A DNA stretch of 64,000 nt from Candidatus Thioglobus sp. NP1 (GCF_003326015.1 NZ_CP023860.1:558001-622000); one strand, 5' to 3'; shown: positions 33,799-43,929, counted from the first letter of the stretch. Made by a program: numbers and translations. The notes: a model not told the origin generated them from the letters alone.

Positions 33799-36018
33799 AT
33801 GATTGAGCAAGGATTACAACAAGAAATTAATATGGTTATGACTGAGGCGAGAAATCGCCGCCTTGAGTTTGTTACAGTTGAACACTTACTTCTCGCACTT
33901 TTGAACATGGATGATGTTATTTCATTTCTAAGGGGTAAGCGAGTAAATATTGATGAACTTCGATCTGAACTTGATCAATATATTGATTCTCATACGCCTA
34001 TTATTTCAGAGGATGCCGAAATAGATATTGTTCCAACTGTTGGGTTTCAAAGAGTCCTTCAAAGGAGTGTTTATCAAGCCCAGTCTGCTCAGAAAAATTC
34101 TGTAAACGCAATGAATGTCTTTGTTAGTATTTTCTCTGAAAAAGAATCTCATGCAGTTTATATGTTAAAGCTTAACAACATATCTAGATTAGATGTGATG
34201 GAAGGAATTTCTTCAAAGCTGGCTGATACTCCAAGTGAGGAAACAAAAAAAGTTGAGGGTGAAAAGCAGACTAAGCCATCTTCTCTAGAGTCTTTTACTA
34301 CTAATTTATGTGAAAAAGCTAGGCTCGGTGAAATTGACCCACTTCTTGGACGAGAGGAAGAAGTGCTTAGAACTGTTCAGATTTTATCCAGACGTCGTAA
34401 AAATAATCCATTATTTGTTGGTCAAGCTGGCGTTGGTAAAACTGCAATTGCTCAGGGTTTGGCAAAGAGAATTGTTGATGGTAAAGTCCCTGAAATTCTC
34501 AAAAGTACTACCATTTATTCGTTAGATGTCGGTGTATTAATTGCAGGTACAAAGTACAGGGGTGATTTTGAAAAACGCTTAAAATCAGTTCTTTCAGATC
34601 TTGAAAAAGATAAAAACTCTGTTCTCTTTATTGATGAAATCCATACTTTAATTGGTGCAGGAAGCGTTTCTGGCGGATCTTTAGATGCCTCCAATCTTCT
34701 TAAACCTGCTCTAGCTGACGGATCTCTTAAGTGCATTGGCTCTACTACTTATGAGGAATTCCGTAAAGTTTTTGAAAAAGATCATGCACTCACTAGGCGA
34801 TTTCAAAAAGTAGATATTGAAGAACCTTCAGTTGAGGATACGATTAAAATTCTTCATGGTTTAAAAAAATATTATCAATCTCATCATAAAGTTAAGTATT
34901 CAGCTTCATCTTTGGTTTCAGCTGCAGAATTAACACATAGACATATTGGTGACAGACGTCTACCTGATAAAGCAATTGATGTAATTGATGAAGTTGGTGC
35001 TCTTCAGCAGATACTTCCTAAGTCTAAGCGAAAAGTCAATATTGGAGTTTCTGATATAGAAAATATTGTAGCTAAATTAGCGCGTATTCCATCTCGGCAG
35101 ATAAATAGCGACGATAAATCTCTTCTTAAAAACTTAGATGAAGATCTTAAACTGGGTGTCTTTGGACAAGATAGTGCTGTTGAATCATTATCAACTGCAA
35201 TAAAGCTTTCACGCTCTGGATTATCACCGATTGAACAACCTATGGGATCATTTTTATTTGCGGGTCCTACTGGTGTTGGTAAAACTGAAATTTGTAAGCA
35301 GCTTTCAAGAATTATGGGTGTTAAATTATTGAGATTTGATATGTCTGAATATATGGAGAGGCATGCTATATCCAAGCTTATAGGCTCTCCTCCAGGTTAT
35401 GTAGGTTATGATGAAGGAGGCCTTTTGACTGAGGCAGTTAATAGTAATCCTTATGCGGTTCTTTTATTGGATGAGATTGAGAAGGCCCATCCTGATATTT
35501 TTAATATCCTATTACAAGTCATGGATCATGGAAAGCTTACTGATGCTAATGGCCGTGAGGTTGACTTTAGCAATGTGATACTTGTTATGACTTCTAATGT
35601 AGGTGCTCAAAATGTTCAAAGATCTTCAATAGGTTTTAATGAGCAAGATCATTCTCTTGATTATGAAGGTGAACTTAAAAAGATATTTACACCAGAATTC
35701 AGAAATCGTCTCTCAGAAATTATTTATTTTAATAAACTTAATAAAGAGGTTGTTGTCTTTGTAGTTAATAAATTTCTTTTTGAGCTTGAAGACGTCCTCG
35801 AAAAAAAGAATGTTTCATTGATCGTCTCAGATGCAGCTCGAAAGTGGTTTGCAGAAAATGGCTATGACTCTATGATGGGAGCCCGCCCAATGATGAGACT
35901 AATTGAAAGAGAGGTACGTAAACCTCTGGCTGATGAGCTTCTTTTTGGCAAGCTAAGCGCTGGTGGAACTGTTAAAGTGGGAGTTAGTAAAGATAAGATT
36001 GCCCTAACAATCAGTTAA
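33799..36018 (+). CDS. clpA: ATP-dependent Clp protease ATP-binding subunit ClpA
   Basis: 739 residues, full length. The N-domain (1-145) binds ClpS. AAA-1 has Walker A GQAGVGKT (about 207) and the block FIDEIHTLIGAGSVSGG. AAA-2 has Walker A GPTGVGKT (about 490), IGSPPGYVGYDEGG (pore loop) and MMGARPMMRLIEREV (sensor 2). It unfolds proteins and feeds them to ClpP. Its stop shares a base with the surE start (TAATG). The usual clpS-clpA pairing is broken by the dioxygenase gene. Confidence 0.96.
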   Translation: MIEQGLQQEINMVMTEARNRRLEFVTVEHLLLALLNMDDVISFLRGKRVNIDELRSELDQYIDSHTPIISEDAEIDIVPTVGFQRVLQRSVYQAQSAQKNSVNAMNVFVSIFSEKESHAVYMLKLNNISRLDVMEGISSKLADTPSEETKKVEGEKQTKPSSLESFTTNLCEKARLGEIDPLLGREEEVLRTVQILSRRRKNNPLFVGQAGVGKTAIAQGLAKRIVDGKVPEILKSTTIYSLDVGVLIAGTKYRGDFEKRLKSVLSDLEKDKNSVLFIDEIHTLIGAGSVSGGSLDASNLLKPALADGSLKCIGSTTYEEFRKVFEKDHALTRRFQKVDIEEPSVEDTIKILHGLKKYYQSHHKVKYSASSLVSAAELTHRHIGDRRLPDKAIDVIDEVGALQQILPKSKRKVNIGVSDIENIVAKLARIPSRQINSDDKSLLKNLDEDLKLGVFGQDSAVESLSTAIKLSRSGLSPIEQPMGSFLFAGPTGVGKTEICKQLSRIMGVKLLRFDMSEYMERHAISKLIGSPPGYVGYDEGGLLTEAVNSNPYAVLLLDEIEKAHPDIFNILLQVMDHGKLTDANGREVDFSNVILVMTSNVGAQNVQRSSIGFNEQDHSLDYEGELKKIFTPEFRNRLSEIIYFNKLNKEVVVFVVNKFLFELEDVLEKKNVSLIVSDAARKWFAENGYDSMMGARPMMRLIEREVRKPLADELLFGKLSAGGTVKVGVSKDKIALTIS

Positions 36019-36764
36019 TGAGAATCCTTATAAGTAATGATGATGGCTACCAGGCTAAGGGAATCAAGCAGCTTATAAAATCTCTGAGTGAAATTGCGGA
36101 AGTTATTGTAGTCGCCCCAAGTGAGAATAAGTCTGCAGCGAGTAGCTCGTTAACTCTTGGAAGGCCATTAAAACCAATTCAAATTGAAAAAAATATTTAT
36201 GCAGTAGATGCAACGCCTACTGATTGTGTTCATTTAGCCTTATGTGGTTTTATAAAGGAGTCGATTGATTTGGTGGTAACTGGTATTAATTTTGGGGCCA
36301 ACCTGGGTGACGATACCATCTATTCTGGAACCGTTGCGGGTGCTATAGAAGGGCGATTTTTAGGACTCCCATCAATTGCAATGTCCCTAGCTAGTTGGGA
36401 GTGTAATCACTTCGCGACAGCGGGAGAAATTGCCAAGAGATTGGTTGCTCAAATTGATAAATCTGAACTATCTTACAACACCATTATTAATGTTAATGTT
36501 CCAGATATTCCTCTTAGCGAAATTAAAGGCATTAAGAGTACTCGCCTAGGAAGCAGGCATAAATCTGAACCAAGTATTAAGGATAAAGAGGATACGTCTC
36601 TTTACTGGATTGGTGAGAATGGGAGGGAAGACGACAATTCAGAGGGCACAGATTTTCATGCAATTTCTAATAACTTTGTTTCAGTAACCCCTCTTCAGAT
36701 TGATACAACAAAGCATTCTGAAGTAAAGCGAGTGAAAGATTGGCTTGAAAAAATGGATTATTGA
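36018..36764 (+). CDS. surE: 5'/3'-nucleotidase SurE
   Basis: 248 residues, a nucleoside monophosphate phosphatase linked to stress survival. Metal-binding Asp residues are in [14 protein letters not shown] (8-9). [25 protein letters not shown] and [26 protein letters not shown] are the other conserved blocks. It is coupled to clpA by a one-base overlap, and its end overlaps that of glnS by 7 bp on the opposite strand. The usual neighbours pcm, nlpD and rpoS are absent. Confidence 0.95.
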   Translation: MRILISNDDGYQAKGIKQLIKSLSEIAEVIVVAPSENKSAASSSLTLGRPLKPIQIEKNIYAVDATPTDCVHLALCGFIKESIDLVVTGINFGANLGDDTIYSGTVAGAIEGRFLGLPSIAMSLASWECNHFATAGEIAKRLVAQIDKSELSYNTIINVNVPDIPLSEIKGIKSTRLGSRHKSEPSIKDKEDTSLYWIGENGREDDNSEGTDFHAISNNFVSVTPLQIDTTKHSEVKRVKDWLEKMDY

Positions 36765-38425
36765 TTCCAAGTATCTCTGAGCCCAACTGTTTTGTTAAAT
36801 ACTAGTCCTTCAGACTCACTATCTTTACAAAAGTAGCCTTCTCGTTCAAACTGATATGCTTTTTCAGCCTTTGCATTTGATAAATTTGGCTCAACAAAGC
36901 CATTTTTTATTTCAAGGGAGTTGGGATTAATTGAGGTTGATAAGTCGTCAAATTTTGCTGGGTTTGGATCTAAAAAAAGGCGGTCGTATATTCTAAATTC
37001 TGCAATAATAGCTCTGCTCAATTCAACAAAATGAATTACGCCTCTAACTTTTCTTCCATCTGCTGGATTTTTCCCTAACGAGTCAGGATCATAAGTGCAG
37101 TAGACGGTTTTTACATTACCAGCATCGTCAGTATCAACACGAGTCGCCTTGATAACGTAAGAATTTCTGAGGCGGACCTCTTTATTGATTGCTAGTCGCT
37201 TATATTTATTATTTGGCGGCACTTCTACAAAGTCTTCTTTATCAATGTATATCTCACGACTAAAGAAAATCTCCCTAGTCCCCATCTCTTCATTTTGAGG
37301 ATGAATAGGAGCCTGAAGGGACTCAATCTCATCATTAGGATAATTTTCAATCACTAGTTTTATTGGATTAATTACCGCCATTGATCTAGGAGCTGTTGCA
37401 TTTAAATCATCTCTAATTGAAGATTCTAAAATTGAAATATCCGTCAAGCTATTGACTTTTGAAACCCCAACACGCTCTGAAAAGTCTCTTATTGATTCAG
37501 GAGTATAGCCCCTTCTTCGAAGCCCAGAAATAGTTGGCATTCTTGGATCGTTCCAGCCAGAGACATGATTACTATCAACCAACAGTTTCAGTTTTCTTTT
37601 GGATGTTGTTGCATATTCTAGATTCAAGCGAGAAAATTCATACTGGTGTGGGCGATCTATTTTATTGAATTCATCTAAGTGCTCCAATAGCCAATCATAA
37701 ATTCGACGGTTATCTTGAAATTCTAGGGTGCACAGCGAGTGTGTCACTCCTTCAATAGCATCACTAATGCAATGGGCAAAATCATACATCGGATAGATAC
37801 ACCAGTCGTCATTTGTCTGGTGATGCGTCTCAAAACGAATCCGATACAGAGTAGGATCACGCATACACATAAAGCTGGATGACATATCAATTTTGGCGCG
37901 TAATACGCACTCACCCTCCTTAAACTCACCTTCTTTCATCTTCTTAAAGAGGGCTTTATTTTGCTCTATACTAGTATCACGATCAGGGCTATTTTTACCA
38001 GGCTGTTTTAATGTCCCCCTGTATTCCCGAGCCTCATCGGCACTCAAGAAGCAGACATATGCCAGGCCTTTAATTATGAGCTCTTCTGCACATTTATAAA
38101 AGATATCAAAATAACTTGAACTGAACTTGGCCTCACCATTCCAGTCAAAGCCTAGCCACTGGATGTCTTCTTTTATTGAGTGAACATACTCAATATTTTC
38201 TTTAGCAGGGTTGGTGTCATCAAACCTTAGATTGCACCTGCCATCATAATCTTTGGCCGTTCCAAAGTTGAGGCATATGGATTTTGCATGACCAATATGG
38301 AGGTAGCCATTTGGCTCTGGTGGGAAGCGTGTGTGTACAGAATTATGAAGTTTAGATTCTAAATCATTATTAATTTGATTACGAATAAAGTTGGTATTTT
38401 TTGTTAGGGGGGCTTTATCGCTCAT
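36758..38425 (-). CDS. glnS: Glutaminyl-tRNA synthetase
   Basis: 555 residues. Class I signature [22 protein letters not shown] (HIGH box, about 34-55), then [12 protein letters not shown]. The KMSKS-equivalent is in [38 protein letters not shown]-terminal beta-barrel domains bind the anticodon. It charges tRNA-Gln directly, so this organism need not rely on the GatCAB route for Gln. A single-gene unit converging on surE, with the glycan locus divergent upstream. Confidence 0.97.
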   Translation of the reverse strand: MSDKAPLTKNTNFIRNQINNDLESKLHNSVHTRFPPEPNGYLHIGHAKSICLNFGTAKDYDGRCNLRFDDTNPAKENIEYVHSIKEDIQWLGFDWNGEAKFSSSYFDIFYKCAEELIIKGLAYVCFLSADEAREYRGTLKQPGKNSPDRDTSIEQNKALFKKMKEGEFKEGECVLRAKIDMSSSFMCMRDPTLYRIRFETHHQTNDDWCIYPMYDFAHCISDAIEGVTHSLCTLEFQDNRRIYDWLLEHLDEFNKIDRPHQYEFSRLNLEYATTSKRKLKLLVDSNHVSGWNDPRMPTISGLRRRGYTPESIRDFSERVGVSKVNSLTDISILESSIRDDLNATAPRSMAVINPIKLVIENYPNDEIESLQAPIHPQNEEMGTREIFFSREIYIDKEDFVEVPPNNKYKRLAINKEVRLRNSYVIKATRVDTDDAGNVKTVYCTYDPDSLGKNPADGRKVRGVIHFVELSRAIIAEFRIYDRLFLDPNPAKFDDLSTSINPNSLEIKNGFVEPNLSNAKAEKAYQFEREGYFCKDSESEGLVFNKTVGLRDTWNQ

Positions 38426-38525
38426 AGAATTTAGTTAAAAATTGATCTATGAAATTATATCCTTTTTGCATTAGCGCTCGAAGATTCAGTAAAATAAAAT
38501 TATTCTTTAATTTAAAAAACATATT

Positions 38526-39446
38526 ATGAGTTGTGCATTATGTCGAGGCAATGATTTAAAGCGTATCTCGGAAAAAGACTCAAAGAACAAAGGCGAACTG
38601 ATTGTATGTTTTTGTAATTCCTGCTCAATGGTTTCACAAAATCCTATCCCAACTGAACATCAGGTTGAACAGTATTATGCAACCGAATATCGACAAGATT
38701 ACAAGCAAGTATTTGTACCAAAGCTCAAGCACATTTATAGGGCAGGAAACTTAGCACTGAACCGTTTAGGATTTTTGACCAATAAAAACATAGCCTCTGG
38801 AAAACTGTTGGATGTTGGCGCAGGTGGTGGTGAATTTACTTATGTTTCAAGTCAGTTAGGTTTTGATTCAACCGGAATAGAACTAAATATTGGTTATTCT
38901 AATTATGCTAAGGATCAATATCAAGCCAATGTCAAAACTGGTCAATTAGCTGACGTTGATGGTAAGTTTGACGTTATTACTATGTTTCATGTAATGGAGC
39001 ATATTCCAGACCCAATAAAAACGTTCAAAAAATTGTATGATCTTTTAAATGAAGACGGCTTGTTGTTCATCGAAGTGCCAAATATTGAATCTTTTAGTCA
39101 ATCACCAGGCAACACATTTTTTAAAGCGCATATTCATTATTTTAGCGCCACTACTTTAATTGCCTGTGCGAGTCAGTATTTTGTTAGCGTTGATCTAGAT
39201 AATTCCGACAATAATATACGTATCTTATTTAATAGGAGGCCCTCTATTATCGAGCTTGAATTACCCAAAAAAAATGACATAGAGTCTTCGAAGTCACTAA
39301 TAACACAAAAGAGTTGGGTTAATTATTTTTTTAAAGGCAGGGGCTATTTGAAAGCGCTCAATAGAGTAAGGGTTATTATTCAAGATGCACGAATTGTCAA
39401 AATAGAGCCTAAGGCAATATTAGATGCTATTGTTAGTAAGCATTAA
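38526..39446 (+). CDS. Methyltransferase with N-terminal zinc ribbon, glycan locus
   Basis: 306 residues. An N-terminal CALC...CFCNSC set of Cys pairs (about 3-33) suggests a zinc-ribbon, followed by a class I SAM domain: KLLDVGAGGGEFTYVSSQLGFDSTGIELN and DVITMFHVMEHIPDP, with a trailing HIHYFSATTL block. This architecture (Methyltransf_23 with a ribbon) is common among sugar or lipid methyltransferases in surface-polysaccharide clusters. The C-terminal 50 residues are basic. It precedes the O-antigen ligase-like gene by 8 bp. Confidence 0.78.
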   Translation: MSCALCRGNDLKRISEKDSKNKGELIVCFCNSCSMVSQNPIPTEHQVEQYYATEYRQDYKQVFVPKLKHIYRAGNLALNRLGFLTNKNIASGKLLDVGAGGGEFTYVSSQLGFDSTGIELNIGYSNYAKDQYQANVKTGQLADVDGKFDVITMFHVMEHIPDPIKTFKKLYDLLNEDGLLFIEVPNIESFSQSPGNTFFKAHIHYFSATTLIACASQYFVSVDLDNSDNNIRILFNRRPSIIELELPKKNDIESSKSLITQKSWVNYFFKGRGYLKALNRVRVIIQDARIVKIEPKAILDAIVSKH

Positions 39447-39454
39447 TAATTTTT

Positions 39455-41110
39455 ATGAGGCTTTTAAACAGAAAAACATTAATGAATATTAAGTACTTAA
39501 ATATTTTTAAATTTAATTTTTTGCAGTTAGTAGTATTATCAATGCCACTGCTTATTGTAAATGTCAAATACGCATCTGAGTTGGTGATTCTTTTTTTGAC
39601 AATATTTGGTGTATATTTTTCTATTCGCGAACGTAAATTGCCTTTTTTCCATGATCAATTAAAGATTTATAGTTATTTAGTTTTAGTATTTTTTTTATCT
39701 ATTGTTATGTCTGTAATCTTATCGGAAAATCCAATCCAAGGCATTGATAGAGTTGGCTCAAATATTCATTTTCTAGTTGCACCATTTGTAGCATATGTTA
39801 TTTATAAAAGCAATGTAGATATGAAACATATGGTTCTGGTAATCAAGTTAAGTGTTCTTATTGGTGCTGTTTATGCTATTTATGGAAATCTTTATTTAGG
39901 GGTTGAGAGGGCGGAAGTAGGAGCTGATTCACCTACAATTTTTGGCTTTATTATGGGTTTTTTTGGCTTTATTTCCATAATTGATATTTGGACTCAGAGT
40001 AATAAAGAAAAATTATTTTCAGTTATTATTTTTTCTTTAGCAATATATTCAGTAGTTTTAAGTGGCACGCTTATCGCATTAGTAATATGTATAGCATTAT
40101 CTTGTACTACTATTTTTATATGGTTTATTCGGGGACTCATAACCAAGCAAAGCCTAATATTAATTGTAATAGCGTTAACTTTATCAACAACTATCTTCAT
40201 GTCTAACAAAGAATTTAGCAATAAAATTAATCTATCTTTTAATGAAATTAAAACTTTTTCCAATGATAACGATTCGCAAACATCTGTAGCTTTAAGGTTA
40301 TCCATGTGGAGTGGTGGTTTAAAAGCTTTTAAGCAAAAACCGATTATTGGTTATGGATATCAAAATACTGGCCAGGAAGTTAGTCGTCATGTATACGCTC
40401 TTACCAAGAGCGACCTTGAAAAACTAACTGATGGTGAATTAATACTAAAGGCTATAGGTTCTGGAAATGCCAATAAAATAGAATTTGGTGGCCCTCAGGC
40501 GCTTGATCCCAATGTACCAAGCTATGAAAAAGAACTTGCAAACAGAGAGGAATTGATTGACATACTTGTAGAACTTTCAAATTGTAAACCTTTTTCTAAG
40601 TGCGACCTTGAAAAACTTGATGATCGTGAATTAATACTAAAGGCTATAGGTTCTGGAAATGCCGATAAAATAGAATTTGGCAGCCCTCAGGCACTTGATC
40701 CCAATGTACCAAGCTATGAAAAAGAACTTGCAAACAGAGAAGAATTGATAGAGGCGCTTGAAGGATTGAGTGAGGCTCTTCTAGAACCTAAACAAGAAAA
40801 ATTTCTTACCAGTTATGCTCAAGCATTTACTAAGGACCAAAAAATGTTACACAATGACTATATTAATTCCCTAGTTGGCTTTGGTATTCTGGGCTTATTG
40901 GCATTGTTGGCATTGCTATTTTTTCCTTTGATTATATTTTTTATACGACTGAGAGATTATGAGGGTTTCACTAGAAATGCAATTGGAGTGTTGTTTATTA
41001 TTGCTATATCTGTGTTTGCTATTACAGACAGCATATACACTCATAGTGTAATGCGAAGCTTTGTTGTATTTTTCTTAGGATTTTTGTTACTTAAAGATAC
41101 AAAAGATTAG
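39455..41110 (+). CDS. O-antigen ligase/polymerase-like membrane protein with duplicated loop
   Basis: 551 residues with about ten membrane segments and a large extracytoplasmic loop at roughly 265-460. KAFKQKPIIGYGYQNTG and HNDYINSLVGFGILG are the Wzy_C/WaaL-type signatures. Inside the loop, a block starting SDLEKLTDGELILKAIGSGNA repeats 64 residues later almost unchanged, a tandem duplication not part of the family core. Such proteins either polymerise repeat units or ligate glycans to lipid A core or protein. The start could be this ATG or one nine codons later; neither has a good ribosome-binding site. Confidence 0.75.
   Translation: MRLLNRKTLMNIKYLNIFKFNFLQLVVLSMPLLIVNVKYASELVILFLTIFGVYFSIRERKLPFFHDQLKIYSYLVLVFFLSIVMSVILSENPIQGIDRVGSNIHFLVAPFVAYVIYKSNVDMKHMVLVIKLSVLIGAVYAIYGNLYLGVERAEVGADSPTIFGFIMGFFGFISIIDIWTQSNKEKLFSVIIFSLAIYSVVLSGTLIALVICIALSCTTIFIWFIRGLITKQSLILIVIALTLSTTIFMSNKEFSNKINLSFNEIKTFSNDNDSQTSVALRLSMWSGGLKAFKQKPIIGYGYQNTGQEVSRHVYALTKSDLEKLTDGELILKAIGSGNANKIEFGGPQALDPNVPSYEKELANREELIDILVELSNCKPFSKCDLEKLDDRELILKAIGSGNADKIEFGSPQALDPNVPSYEKELANREELIEALEGLSEALLEPKQEKFLTSYAQAFTKDQKMLHNDYINSLVGFGILGLLALLALLFFPLIIFFIRLRDYEGFTRNAIGVLFIIAISVFAITDSIYTHSVMRSFVVFFLGFLLLKDTKD
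40411..40760 (+). repeat. 192-bp in-frame tandem duplication in the ligase-like gene
   Basis: Two copies with a 192-bp (64-codon) period, the first starting at 40411 and the second at 40603. Over about 150 bp they are nearly identical in DNA. The duplicated part encodes the DLEKL...GELILKAIGSGNA...ALDPNVPSYEKELANREELI segment of the periplasmic loop. Confidence 0.85.
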
Positions 41111-41131
41111 TTTTACTTTAACAAATGTACT

Positions 41132-41920
41132 CTACTTTTTATAAAAACTTTCTTTATTGAGTTTTATATACCTTCTTTTTGATTTTGTAATCAATGATAA
41201 TATGTAAACGCCTAACTTGACTTGTGCTTTAATTCTTTTAATCCAAAAGATTGGATGTCCTTTAGGGTTATTAGGGTGACTTACTGTTGAAATTTTTATT
41301 TCATCTGAGTAAATATTAGGTATATCATAATGTTTGCATTGAGCTATTTGGATAATTTGGACTGGCTCAAGTTGATAACACACCAAAGTATTACAATGAG
41401 CAATTTGCGCGTCAGCAAGGGAAATTCCGTTCTCTCTCTCATATTGTAGTAATTTTTTTGCACCTGATGGCCATAAAATATAACCAGCTGCCCCAGATCT
41501 ATCCTGATAAAGCCTGAATAGTTTTGAATTGCATGCAATACATTCGCCAACTTTAGAGATAATTTTTTTCCTACCAGAAGCTTCGAAATTAATATAATCC
41601 ACGTTTTGTTTATTTGTAAATGATTTAAGTAGTTCAGGTACGCATTTTGATAGCAGCGCGTCATCTTCTAAAATTAGCGCAGGTTGATCAGTCTTTATTA
41701 TTTTATCCCAAGCCAATTTATGTGAAAAATAGCAAGCAACCTCAGTATTGCGGAGTGGGCGTTGCCAATCATAGTAGTGTTTTTTGTATATTTCGCTACT
41801 AATATCATCTATAGACACTGCGTTTAAAAATTTATACTCTAACCCTAATTGAAATAATTGTTGTTTTTGAAACTCACGACGCTCAACTGCATCAGATAAA
41901 TTAATAATAAAGATATTCAA
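41132..41920 (-). CDS. Glycosyltransferase family 25 (LOS biosynthesis) protein
   Basis: 262 residues. The N-terminus MNIFIINLSDAVERREFQKQQLFQLGLEYKFLNAV and the middle block TEVACYFSHKLAWDKII, followed by ALILEDDALL (the DxD-like acidic site), are diagnostic of GT25 enzymes such as LpsA and Lex1, which add Gal or Glc to lipooligosaccharide cores. The specificity is not readable. Its start overlaps the end of the small upstream gene by 4 bp. This and the next three genes form a minus-strand operon. Confidence 0.83.
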   Translation of the reverse strand: MNIFIINLSDAVERREFQKQQLFQLGLEYKFLNAVSIDDISSEIYKKHYYDWQRPLRNTEVACYFSHKLAWDKIIKTDQPALILEDDALLSKCVPELLKSFTNKQNVDYINFEASGRKKIISKVGECIACNSKLFRLYQDRSGAAGYILWPSGAKKLLQYERENGISLADAQIAHCNTLVCYQLEPVQIIQIAQCKHYDIPNIYSDEIKISTVSHPNNPKGHPIFWIKRIKAQVKLGVYILSLITKSKRRYIKLNKESFYKK

Positions 41921-42186
41921 TTATCACCATCCAGTTTCGCTTCATTATCATTTACATAGCTATCATAATTAGTAATAAAGTAGTCAACTCTGAGTGCCTC
42001 CAAATATTCAGCTAAAGAGTTAGAGCTGTCATGAGTATATTGAATTTTAATCCCACTAATAATTATTTGTTTCTGATTGCTAAAGTCGGTCGATATTTGG
42101 TTTGATAATTTTTTTGCACTAGCGCGCATCTTTTGCTGACCCAAAGAAAACCATCTTTCAAATCGTGATTTATTTCTACGTCCCAT
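41917..42186 (-). CDS. Small hypothetical protein in glycosyltransferase operon
   Basis: About 89 residues from the ATG at 42186, which has an AGGA ten bases upstream; a TTG 24 bp further back is a poorer choice. It begins MGRRNKSRFERWFSLGQQKMRASAKKL and ends with a sequence rich in Asp, Asn and Tyr (YFITNYDSYVNDNEAKLDGDN). The N-terminal half is basic; no membrane segment or known motif is visible. It overlaps both neighbours (11 bp with the FkbM-like gene, 4 bp with the GT25 gene), so it is genuinely part of the operon. The function is unknown. Confidence 0.6.
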   Translation of the reverse strand: MGRRNKSRFERWFSLGQQKMRASAKKLSNQISTDFSNQKQIIISGIKIQYTHDSSNSLAEYLEALRVDYFITNYDSYVNDNEAKLDGDN

Positions 42187-42934
42187 AATCAGTTTTCCTA
42201 GGTATTGCAACTAGCCACTCTCCAAGAACACGGCGACCTTCAGAACAAACTAGAGCCCTATCATTATCACCCAGTTCTGTAATTTGATCTATATTTGACC
42301 ACTGTTTTGGCTTAGATTTTACCATCTCAATATCAAAGTTTTTAAAGGCATCAATAAGTTTCTGCCTCCTCTTTTTACCATCGTCAAATTTAAAGTCGTG
42401 TATTTCAATAATAAAACTAGATTGACTAAAAGCGCCAATAACTTCATCAGTAAACAAGTCAAACTCACCACCCTCAATATCACACAATACTAAATTATTC
42501 TGACCAAAAATGCCTTCAGGAAGCTGCTTGTAAAATTGTGAATCTGCTCTACCATATATGCTAATAGAGTCGTCTAGGCGATTTAATTTCGCATTCGCAT
42601 TGATGTATTTTGCTCCAAGTGGGTTTTCCTCAAAGCAATAAGCATGTCTTATCATCTTTTGCATTAGCATCCCGATTGGGTAATAGCCATCGGCGGCACC
42701 AAGATTCACAAGCGATTCATAGTGTTTATCTTTGATAAATTCTACAATCTCAGATTCGTAGAAGCCAAAAATTTTTGACGCTACATCGGCTTTTCCCCAG
42801 TGAATTTCTTTACCAAGATGCATACCTTCAAATAGACCTCTTTTAACGACGCCATTTGCCTCAATGAATAATTGCTTGGCAATCTTCTTGCGGTATTCTT
42901 TTACAAAAAATTTTAACAATGGATTCCTATTCAT
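42176..42934 (-). CDS. FkbM-like SAM-dependent methyltransferase
   Basis: 252 residues. The SAM loop is SLVNLGAADGYYPIGM (about 92-107), followed by CFEENPLGAKYINANAKLN and a later LVLCDIEGGEFDLF, the conserved acidic IEGxE block of the FkbM group. Enzymes of this type O-methylate sugars. The N-terminal 60 residues are basic (KEYRKKIAKQ). It lies 15 bp after the glycosyltransferase-like gene and overlaps the small hypothetical gene. Confidence 0.7.
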   Translation of the reverse strand: MNRNPLLKFFVKEYRKKIAKQLFIEANGVVKRGLFEGMHLGKEIHWGKADVASKIFGFYESEIVEFIKDKHYESLVNLGAADGYYPIGMLMQKMIRHAYCFEENPLGAKYINANAKLNRLDDSISIYGRADSQFYKQLPEGIFGQNNLVLCDIEGGEFDLFTDEVIGAFSQSSFIIEIHDFKFDDGKKRRQKLIDAFKNFDIEMVKSKPKQWSNIDQITELGDNDRALVCSEGRRVLGEWLVAIPRKTDYGT

Positions 42935-42949
42935 AATTCAATTTTTGTT

Positions 42950-43675
42950 TTACTCATTAGTTGTCCAGTAGTCTTTAATCCATGGGGATGGCTGAATGTG
43001 TCGATACCATTTACCACTCCGCCCTAAAATTGCTTCAGGCGGATTGGGCAGGCCATGAAACAGGATAATTTTAGCCCCTAAAGGTACTGATGGTGCAATG
43101 AACCAAGATTTAAGCCAGGAAGGGCAGCATTGATACTTAAAGCTAGGGACCCAATTATCTGGCCAATACTCTAGTTTACCTAGTTTATCAATTTCGCGTG
43201 ATAAATAGGCCTGCTCGTGGCGCAACTCATTTTTTACTTGTTCAGAGTTCTTCTCAAAGTAGTTAAGTATGTGCGCGTATTTTCCAATCTCAAATCGAAA
43301 TACTGAGGAGTTTCCCTCCCTATTGTTTGAATTCTTTTTGTCGTGTGCAATTAAAAAATCACCAGGCTGACTAAAGAATACATCCAATTTTCCGACAATT
43401 ACGACGTCCAAGTCAAGAAATAGCGTTGTCCCAGAGAGACCGCCAAAGTTTTCTTTAAATACAGTGAGCTTCCTCCAGCCGCGCTCAGGCGATCCAGCTG
43501 GAAGCTCTAGCTCAGGGAGGTCTTGTATCTCTACTTCGGACCGAATGCCTTCACTATTTTCAGTGAAGCAGACAAATCTGAACTTGGAAGCCATATTTCG
43601 AGACACCATTGCATATAGACGGTTTACATATTCTGGAGAGAATTTACTGCCCCATTTCATACAAATAATATTCAT
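42950..43675 (-). CDS. Glycosyltransferase-like protein (GT8-type fold)
   Basis: 241 residues. It opens MNIICMKWGSKFSPEYVNRLYAMV with FRFVCFTENSEGI, and carries TLFLDLDVVIVGKLD, in which the DLD is a likely metal-binding DxD. These features match uncharacterised GT8-like sugar transferases found in capsule and LPS loci. A WPDNWVPSFKYQCCPSW segment and a C-terminal LFHGLPNPPEAI block follow. It is the first gene of the minus-strand operon; donor and acceptor are unknown. Confidence 0.68.
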   Translation of the reverse strand: MNIICMKWGSKFSPEYVNRLYAMVSRNMASKFRFVCFTENSEGIRSEVEIQDLPELELPAGSPERGWRKLTVFKENFGGLSGTTLFLDLDVVIVGKLDVFFSQPGDFLIAHDKKNSNNREGNSSVFRFEIGKYAHILNYFEKNSEQVKNELRHEQAYLSREIDKLGKLEYWPDNWVPSFKYQCCPSWLKSWFIAPSVPLGAKIILFHGLPNPPEAILGRSGKWYRHIQPSPWIKDYWTTNE

Positions 43676-43912
43676 AGGTTGATCAAAATTAAGAGCTGTA
43701 CATTGTAATAAGAGTATCTAACAATAAAGCTTATACCAAAAGTAAAAGTAAAAGAATAAGTTTATAGATTAAAGCCAGCATTAGTATGTATCTGCCTGCA
43801 TAAGAACTATGTTTCATTATAGAGCATAACTAAGAAACAAAAAAGCACTAGCCATAAAACTTACTCACCAATATATTTTAAGATTACCCTGTGCTGTGAA
43901 GATAAGTAAAGT
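43676..43912. other. Divergent intergenic region, left part
   Basis: This 237-bp AT-rich gap lies between the minus-strand glycosyltransferase operon and the promoter elements of the MarR-type gene. The promoter of the minus-strand operon should be here; I see no clear -35/-10 pair and no coding frame of note. Confidence 0.4.
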
Positions 43913-43929
43913 TGTTCAATTGTTGAACA
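43913..43929. promoter_or_regulatory. 17-bp palindromic operator candidate at the EPS-regulator promoter
   Basis: TGTTCAATTGTTGAACA is a perfect inverted repeat around three central bases. It overlaps the proposed -35 box of the promoter before the MarR-type gene, the position of an autoregulatory operator. Binding by that regulator is an inference. Confidence 0.5.

Noticed and set aside
41344-41664. A 106-codon frame inside the GT25 gene
   Set aside because: It is a different frame on the same strand within a clear GT25 gene and has no recognisable motif.
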